DNA of 6,179 nt, taken from the NCBI GenBank assembly GCA_026984415.1, contig JALSSE010000461.1, positions 1 through 6,179 of the forward strand. Direction: 5' to 3'. Below the pieces are notes generated by a model. That model was not told where the DNA came from, did not search any database, and saw only the letters and a list, made by a program, of their open reading frames with translations. This DNA comes from Hydrogenothermaceae bacterium. GTDB lineage: Bacteria; Aquificota; Aquificae; Hydrogenothermales; Hydrogenothermaceae. Position 1 is the first letter of the stretch. Each line of letters starts with the position of its first letter. Of the stretch, positions 1 through 3,611 are shown one piece after another. The position numbers were made by a program, and so were the translations under genes.

Positions 1-31
1 TTGAGTAATAAAAAACAAAGAGGAAAGTGTA

Positions 32-184
32 ATGCCAAGAGAGATAATAACTTTAGCTTGTACAGAATGTAAAAGAAAGAATTACACAACTACAAAAAAT
101 AAAAGAAAACATCCAGACAGGATGGAATTAAGAAAGTACTGTAGATTTTGTAGAAAACACACAATACATAGAGAATTAAGATAA
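32..184 (+). CDS. rpmG: 50S ribosomal protein L33, zinc-binding (C+) form
   Basis: A 50-residue protein beginning [13 protein letters not shown] and ending in basic residues (HTIHRELR). L33 is a small protein of the large ribosomal subunit that sits near the E site. Length and sequence fit the bacterial L33 family. Two CxxC pairs are intact (C10/C13 and C37/C40), so this is the zinc-binding form rather than the cysteine-free paralogue that many bacteria express under zinc limitation. The start is supported by an AGAGGA ribosome-binding site at 19-24, and no other start makes sense. The gene stops 7 bases before the mature 5' end of tRNA-Trp. The order rpmG, tRNA-Trp, secE, nusG is common in bacteria, often just downstream of tuf. 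The ORF is short but intact, with codon use like its neighbours. Confidence 0.96.
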   Translation: MPREIITLACTECKRKNYTTTKNKRKHPDRMELRKYCRFCRKHTIHRELR

Positions 185-191
185 ATAAAAA

Positions 192-265
192 GGGGCAGTA
201 GCTCAATTTGGCAGAGCAGCGGACTCCAAATCCGCAGGTTGAGGGTTCAAGTCCTTCCTGCCCCG
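192..265 (+). tRNA. trnW: tRNA-Trp, anticodon CCA
   Basis: A full cloverleaf can be drawn by hand. The acceptor stem GGGGCAG (192-198) pairs perfectly with CTGCCCC (258-264). Then come T8-A9 (199-200), a D stem GCTC/GAGC (201-204/214-217), and an anticodon stem GCGGA/TCCGC (219-223/231-235). The loop CTCCAAA has anticodon CCA at 226-228. A 5-base variable loop is followed by a T stem GAGGG/CCTTC (241-245/253-257, one G-U pair) and a TTCAAGT loop. The discriminator is G265, as expected for bacterial tRNA-Trp. The 3' CCA is not encoded (CTT follows), so it must be added by nucleotidyltransferase. There is no visible promoter in the 7 bases after rpmG and no terminator before secE, so the tRNA is probably processed out of a polycistronic transcript. 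Confidence 0.98.
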
Positions 266-285
266 CTTAACTGAAGAGGAAATTA

Positions 286-477
286 ATGTCTATTAAAGAA
301 ATAATTAAATTCTTTAAAGAAGTATATGAAGAACTAAAAAAAGTTACGTGGCCGACAACCACACTGGTAAAAAATGCAACTATTGCAGTGATAATTTTTA
401 CTTTAGTTGTATCAATTTATTTATGGTTACTTGATATTGGTTTTTCAAGGTTAGTTGCCTTTATAATGGAGAGGTAA
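286..477 (+). CDS. secE: Preprotein translocase subunit SecE
   Basis: A 63-residue single-span inner-membrane protein that clamps SecY in the SecYEG translocon. An amphipathic N-terminal helix (about residues 3-19) leads into the family motif [10 protein letters not shown] (15-24), whose K-x-x-W-P core is the most conserved part of SecE. One transmembrane segment follows at about residues 30-50 ([18 protein letters not shown]). This is the short one-helix form typical of most bacteria, unlike the three-helix E. coli protein. The ATG is preceded by GAAGAGGA at 273-280, giving good spacing. The stop lies 4 bases before the nusG ATG, so the two are almost certainly co-translated. The nusG ribosome-binding site (GGAGAGG, 468-474) lies inside the last secE codons. 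Confidence 0.96.
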   Translation: MSIKEIIKFFKEVYEELKKVTWPTTTLVKNATIAVIIFTLVVSIYLWLLDIGFSRLVAFIMER

Positions 478-481
478 AGTT

Positions 482-1297
482 ATGTCAGAAGAAAAAAATA
501 AAAATAATGAAAATAAAGAATTAGTTGAAGAAGAAAAAGAAGAAATTAAAGAAGAGTCTGAAGAAGAAAATGAAAAAAAGTGGTACGCGCTGTATACCCA
601 GTCAAATTTAGAAGTCAGGGCTAAAGAAAATTTATTAAAAATGCTGGAAATGCACGGTTTAAAAGACCTTGTAGATGAAGTTATTGTTCCAGCAGAAGAA
701 AAAGTAGTTATAAAAGCTTTAGGAAAAGAAAAATACAAACTTTCAATAAAAGGAAATGATAGGGAAATAAAAGTTACAGGAAAAAAAGGGGTAACTGTAT
801 TTAAAATTGAAGATGGAAAAGTTAGAGTTGTTGAAAGTGTTGAAGGAGATGAAGCCTGTGTACAACACAGCCCAATCTCAAAACCAGGCCAGAAGATCCA
901 GTGTAAAGAAAATAAAACAGAAGCAAGAATAGTTTTAGAAAACAAAATATTTCCTGGTTATTTATTAATAAAGGCAAAGCTTACAGATGATTTAATAGAT
1001 TTGATAAACAAAACACCTTTCATTATTGGATTTGTTAGCTCTGGTGGAAAACCAGTTCCTTTAGAAGAAAAAGAGATTAAGAGGGTATTAAATCAAATCC
1101 AAAAAGGTGCCCCAAGGGTTAAAGGTCTCTTATTCCAGAAAGGAGATAAGGTCAGGGTTATAGAAGGTCCATTTATGAACTTTACAGGTGTGGTAGAAGA
1201 AGTAATCCCTGAAAAAGAAAAATTAATTGTTCAAATAACAATATTTGGAAGATTGACACCGGTTGAACTTGAGTTCTCCCAGGTGGAAAAGATATAA
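482..1297 (+). CDS. nusG: Transcription termination/antitermination factor NusG with inserted domain
   Basis: A 271-residue NusG, longer than the roughly 180 residues usual in bacteria. It binds RNA polymerase through its NGN domain and the ribosome (S10) or Rho through its KOW domain. The NGN domain starts at KKWYALYTQ (residues 32-40) and resumes at [13 protein letters not shown] (152-164). Between them, about residues 80-147, is an extra domain containing C126, H129 and C141. The KOW domain covers about 218-271 ([18 protein letters not shown], 221-238). The first 33 residues are a glutamate-rich, probably disordered tail with 15 Glu and 7 Lys. From memory, Aquifex aeolicus NusG has the same inserted domain II, with both cysteines, but a shorter tail. 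The start is set by GGAGAGG at 468-474. Its place between secE and rplK is the classical one. Confidence 0.97.
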   Translation: MSEEKNKNNENKELVEEEKEEIKEESEEENEKKWYALYTQSNLEVRAKENLLKMLEMHGLKDLVDEVIVPAEEKVVIKALGKEKYKLSIKGNDREIKVTGKKGVTVFKIEDGKVRVVESVEGDEACVQHSPISKPGQKIQCKENKTEARIVLENKIFPGYLLIKAKLTDDLIDLINKTPFIIGFVSSGGKPVPLEEKEIKRVLNQIQKGAPRVKGLLFQKGDKVRVIEGPFMNFTGVVEEVIPEKEKLIVQITIFGRLTPVELEFSQVEKI

Positions 1298-1304
1298 ACT
1301 CAAG
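1268..1304 (+). promoter_or_regulatory. Candidate hairpin spanning the nusG stop and the rplK ribosome-binding site
   Basis: CTTGAGTT (1268-1275) is perfectly complementary to AACTCAAG (1297-1304), giving an 8-bp stem with a 21-base loop that holds the nusG stop codon. The 3' arm runs into the first G of the rplK Shine-Dalgarno sequence AAGGAGGTG (1302-1310). This is where a translational control site for the L11-L1 pair would sit; in E. coli, L1 binds the leader of the L11 gene. I do not see a clear L1 rRNA-mimic motif, and the left arm is also nusG coding sequence, so the regulatory role is inference. Confidence 0.3.
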
Positions 1305-1318
1305 GAGGTGTAACTTTT

Positions 1319-1756
1319 ATGGCTAAAAAAGTTGCAGGAAAAATTGAGCTGATGATACCAGCTCAGCAAGCATCACCATCGCCGCCAGTTGGTCCTGCAT
1401 TAGGTCAACACGGTGTAAACATTATGGAATTTGTTAAAAGTTTCAATGCAGCAACAGCTGAAATGAAACCGGGTACTATTGTACCTGTTGTTATTACAGT
1501 TTATGCAGATAGGTCTTTTACTTTTATCCTTAAAACTCCTCCTGCATCTTACTTATTAAAAGAGGCAGCAGGAATCAAGAAAGGAGCTTCAGACCCAAAG
1601 AGAGAGAAAGTAGGAAAAGTTACACTCCAGCAAGTAAAAGAAATAGCTGAGATGAAAATAAAAGATTTTAATACAGAAGATATTGATGCAGCTATTAGAA
1701 CAATTGCTGGAACAGCAAGAAGTATGGGAATAGAAGTAGAAGGATTAAAGGAGTAG
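1319..1756 (+). CDS. rplK: 50S ribosomal protein L11
   Basis: A 145-residue protein that binds the GTPase-associated centre of 23S rRNA and helps recruit elongation and release factors at the stalk base. The N-terminal domain (about 1-70) has the characteristic proline-rich stretch [20 protein letters not shown] (residues 19-38). The C-terminal rRNA-binding domain (about 75-142) has the usual [15 protein letters not shown] run (88-102) and the closing [17 protein letters not shown] (126-142). Length is within a few residues of the family norm. The start has an almost ideal ribosome-binding site (AAGGAGGTG, 1302-1310). The gene ends 4 bases before rplA, and its last codons carry the rplA ribosome-binding site. 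In E. coli, L1 represses this pair translationally. Nothing is missing or unusual in the protein. Confidence 0.98.
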   Translation: MAKKVAGKIELMIPAQQASPSPPVGPALGQHGVNIMEFVKSFNAATAEMKPGTIVPVVITVYADRSFTFILKTPPASYLLKEAAGIKKGASDPKREKVGKVTLQQVKEIAEMKIKDFNTEDIDAAIRTIAGTARSMGIEVEGLKE

Positions 1757-1760
1757 TGCC

Positions 1761-2489
1761 ATGGCAAAAAGAGGAAAAAAATATTTAGAAGCTTTAAAAC
1801 TTGTTGATAAAGATAAATTATACTCTCTCGAAGAAGCAGTAAAGACCTTAAAGGAAATAGCAAGTGTTGCAAAAAGAAACTTTGACGAAACAGTAGAACT
1901 AATATTTAGGCTTGGAGTTGACCCTAAATATGCAGACCAGATGGTTAGAGGCTCTGTTGTCTTACCCCATGGATTAGGTAAAGAACTAAAAGTACTCGTA
2001 ATCACTCAAGGTGAAAAGGTTAAAGAAGCTGAAGAGGCTGGCGCTGATTTTGTTGGTGGGGAAGACCTTATTGAAAAAATTCTAAAAGAAGGTTGGGTTG
2101 ATTATGACGTTGTAATTGCCTCACCAGATATGATGCCTAAAGTAGCAAAATTAGGTAGGATTTTAGGACCCCGTGGTTTAATGCCAAACCCTAAAGTTGG
2201 AACGGTTACAAATGATATAAAAAAGGCTGTTACAGAAGCTAAAAAAGGTAGAGTTGAATTTAAAGTAGATAAAACAGGAAATTTACACGTTCCTATTGGA
2301 AAAATTTCATTTGATGAAAATAAACTCATTGATAACGCATTAGAAGTTTTTGCCACAGTTCAAAGATTGAGACCAACTGGTCTAAAAGGACAGTACATAA
2401 AAGGAGCTGTTTTAAAAACAACAATGAGTCCATCTGTTAAACTTGATGTAAACTCTATACTAAAATCTTTAGAAGCTAAAGCAGCTTAA
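1761..2489 (+). CDS. rplA: 50S ribosomal protein L1
   Basis: A 242-residue protein of the mobile L1 stalk, which guides deacylated tRNA out of the E site; in many bacteria it also represses its own operon. The sequence is typical throughout: an N-terminal part of domain I with [20 protein letters not shown] (residues 41-60), a central domain II, and the signature [20 protein letters not shown] at 131-150. The C-terminal part of domain I follows ([20 protein letters not shown], 165-184), and the chain ends with [10 protein letters not shown] (221-230). It is slightly longer than the usual 225-235 residues, through a short alanine- and lysine-rich tail. The ATG has AAAGGAG at 1747-1753, inside the end of rplK. 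Its stop (2487-2489) lies 17 bases before the preferred rplJ start, which suggests translational coupling. Confidence 0.98.
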   Translation: MAKRGKKYLEALKLVDKDKLYSLEEAVKTLKEIASVAKRNFDETVELIFRLGVDPKYADQMVRGSVVLPHGLGKELKVLVITQGEKVKEAEEAGADFVGGEDLIEKILKEGWVDYDVVIASPDMMPKVAKLGRILGPRGLMPNPKVGTVTNDIKKAVTEAKKGRVEFKVDKTGNLHVPIGKISFDENKLIDNALEVFATVQRLRPTGLKGQYIKGAVLKTTMSPSVKLDVNSILKSLEAKAA

Positions 2490-2493
2490 TGTC

Positions 2494-2498
2494 GGAGG
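2494..2498 (+). promoter_or_regulatory. Ribosome-binding site that decides the rplJ start
   Basis: GGAGG at 2494-2498 is the strongest Shine-Dalgarno match near the rplA/rplJ junction. It sits 8 bases upstream of ATG 2507 but downstream of the in-frame ATG at 2489, which overlaps the rplA stop. The upstream ATG has only weak purine stretches before it. I therefore take 2507 as the rplJ start. Confidence 0.8.
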
Positions 2499-2506
2499 AT
2501 AAAGAT

Positions 2507-3052
2507 ATGCCAACAACAGAAGTAAGAAAAGCAATACTGAAAAAACAGGAAATCGTTAACGAACTAAAAGATAAAATAGAAAAGGCAAAACTAATAGTTG
2601 TTTTCGATTTTACTGGAATAGATGCCAATGGAATGGCAGATTTTAGAAAACAAATAAGAAAGAAAGACGCAGAAATAAAAGTTGTAAAAAATACTATTCT
2701 TTACAGGGCTTGCAATGGAACAGAACTTTATGATAAAATAGATATTTTCAAAGGGCCATCTGCTGTTATTTTGGCATATGAGGATATAGTTGCTGCAGCA
2801 AAATCTTTAAAAGAATTTTTAAAAGAAAATGAAAGTGCAAAGGTAAAGGCAGGATTAGTAGAAGGGGCTTATGCAACACCAGAGAAAATTGATGAACTTG
2901 CTTCTCTTCCAAGCAGAGAAGAGCTTATCGCTCAACTTCTTGCTACTATGCAGGCTCCAATCACAAACTTTGTACGTGTACTTAGTGCAGTACCTCAAAA
3001 GACAGTAATGGTACTGAATGCAATTAAAGAAGAAAAAGAAAAACAAGGTTAA
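2507..3052 (+). CDS. rplJ: 50S ribosomal protein L10 (stalk base)
   Basis: A 181-residue protein when started at 2507 (MPTTEVRKA), or 187 from the in-frame ATG at 2489. The later start is preferred because GGAGG at 2494-2498 is correctly spaced for it. L10 anchors L12 dimers to 23S rRNA. The N-terminal rRNA-binding domain contains the family's KVVKNTIL motif (residues 58-65), and FKGPSAVILAYED (81-93) is also typical. The C-terminal helix, from about residue 134, carries successive hydrophobic segments: LIAQLLATMQ, ITNFVRVLSAV and KTVMVLNAI. Compared by eye with the 165-residue E. coli protein, which binds two L12 dimers, it has about eleven extra residues near the end. This fits the thermophile type that holds three dimers. 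No separate leader precedes the gene, so any L10 autoregulatory site must overlap rplA. Confidence 0.97.
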   Translation: MPTTEVRKAILKKQEIVNELKDKIEKAKLIVVFDFTGIDANGMADFRKQIRKKDAEIKVVKNTILYRACNGTELYDKIDIFKGPSAVILAYEDIVAAAKSLKEFLKENESAKVKAGLVEGAYATPEKIDELASLPSREELIAQLLATMQAPITNFVRVLSAVPQKTVMVLNAIKEEKEKQG

Positions 3053-3094
3053 TAACTAAAATTTAAATTTAAAATAACAGGAGGTTGTTATAAC

Positions 3095-3481
3095 ATGGCA
3101 ACAATTTCAAAGGAAGACATTAAAGAAGCAATCAAAAACATGACAGTTTTAGAGCTTGCAGAGCTCGTTAAAGAATTAGAAGAAGAGTTTGGTGTTTCTG
3201 CTGCTGCGATGGTAGCTGCTGCTCCAGCTGCTGGCGGTGCTGCTGGTGGTGGTGAAGCTGCTGCAGAAAAAACTGAGTTTGATGTAATCTTACAAAGCCC
3301 AGGAGACAAGAAAATAAATGTAATTAAAGTAGTTAGAGAAATAACTGGTCTTGGATTAAAAGAAGCTAAAGAATTAGTTGATTCTGCTCCTAAAGCTGTA
3401 AAAGAAGGAGTTTCAAAAGAAGAAGCAGAACAAATAAAAGCTAAATTAGAAGAGGCTGGTGCTACTGTCGAAGTTAAGTAA
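3095..3481 (+). CDS. rplL: 50S ribosomal protein L7/L12
   Basis: A 128-residue acidic stalk protein, present in several copies per ribosome, that recruits and activates translational GTPases. The N-terminal dimerisation and L10-binding domain is about residues 1-33 ([18 protein letters not shown], 17-34). A flexible alanine/glycine hinge follows at about 35-58. The C-terminal factor-binding domain is about 60-128, with the family run [20 protein letters not shown] at 76-95 and AGATVEVK at the end. The ATG has a strong ribosome-binding site, AGGAGGTT (3079-3086). It follows rplJ after 42 bases of AT-rich spacer, the largest gap inside the ribosomal block. A strong site of its own fits the need for more L12 than L10. 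The gene is followed directly by paired hairpins before rpoB. Confidence 0.98.
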   Translation: MATISKEDIKEAIKNMTVLELAELVKELEEEFGVSAAAMVAAAPAAGGAAGGGEAAAEKTEFDVILQSPGDKKINVIKVVREITGLGLKEAKELVDSAPKAVKEGVSKEEAEQIKAKLEEAGATVEVK

Positions 3482-3515
3482 TTCTAACTTTTTAAATAAC
3501 TATTTCTATTAGAAT
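3481..3515 (+). promoter_or_regulatory. First of two abutting hairpins after rplL
   Basis: ATTCTAA (3481-3487, starting at the last base of the rplL stop) is complementary to TTAGAAT (3509-3515), giving a 7-bp AT-rich stem with a 21-base loop. A smaller alternative, TTCTA/TAGAA (3504-3508/3510-3514), competes with it. The stem ends exactly where the stronger terminator-like stem begins, so the two could stack end to end. It is weak on its own, especially in a thermophile. Confidence 0.35.
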
Positions 3516-3561
3516 ATAGAGGCAGGCCATAAGCGGATTGGTCTGCCTTTATTTATTTAAT
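3516..3561 (+). terminator. Terminator-like hairpin between rplL and rpoB (probable attenuator)
   Basis: AGGCAGGCC (3520-3528) pairs with GGTCTGCCT (3540-3548), with one G-U pair and an 11-base loop. The stem extends outward through ATAG/TTAT (3516-3519/3549-3552), one more G-U included, to about 13 bp. A T-rich run (3548-3558) follows. This is the shape of an intrinsic terminator. rpoB lies only about 50 bases downstream with no convincing promoter between, so I infer partial termination that lowers polymerase-subunit output relative to ribosomal protein. E. coli has a known attenuator and RNase III processing site at the same place. Confidence 0.72.
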
Positions 3562-3597
3562 AACAAAATAAAATAAAATTTCAAAACAATAAACAAT

Positions 3598-3611
3598 AAG
3601 GTGGTGTCCAC
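3598..3611 (+). promoter_or_regulatory. rpoB ribosome-binding site within a small inverted repeat
   Basis: AAGGTGGTG (3598-3606) matches the ideal Shine-Dalgarno AAGGAGGTG at all but one base and ends 5 bases before the rpoB ATG. It overlaps GTGG-TGT-CCAC (3601-3611), a perfect 4-bp GC-rich inverted repeat with a 3-base loop that would pair part of the ribosome-binding site right next to the start codon. The site is clear; a role for the hairpin is speculative. Confidence 0.6.

Noticed and set aside
1..8. GAG followed by TAA at 3-8 could be the last two codons of an upstream gene, with tuf (EF-Tu) as the usual neighbour of rpmG
   Set aside because: Only one complete sense codon is visible, which cannot identify a gene; the idea rests on gene order alone.
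857..904. Zinc finger in the NusG insert from C126, H129 and C141
   Set aside because: Only three candidate ligands and no CxxC spacing; a disulfide or no bond is as likely, so no zinc site is annotated.
451..945. Long reverse-strand open frame opposite nusG, rich in Ser and Phe
   Set aside because: It is the antisense of Glu/Lys-rich codons, has no ribosome-binding site or family resemblance, and overlaps a certain gene throughout. The reverse-strand frames opposite rplK, rplA, rplJ, rplL and rpoB are rejected for the same reason.
3059..3074. AAATTTAAATTT palindrome in the rplJ-rplL spacer
   Set aside because: Low-complexity AT sequence in an AT-rich genome; no operator-like context, and such palindromes are expected by chance.
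3194..3268. GCTGCT/GGTGGT-type triplet repeats in rplL
   Set aside because: These encode the Ala/Gly hinge that is normal for L7/L12; not a separate repeat element.
3488..3600. Possible sigma-70 promoter for rpoB in the AT-rich gap (TATTAGAAT, TATAGA and similar -10-like words)
   Set aside because: No -35 element at proper spacing; -10-like words are abundant in such AT-rich DNA. A weak promoter cannot be excluded.
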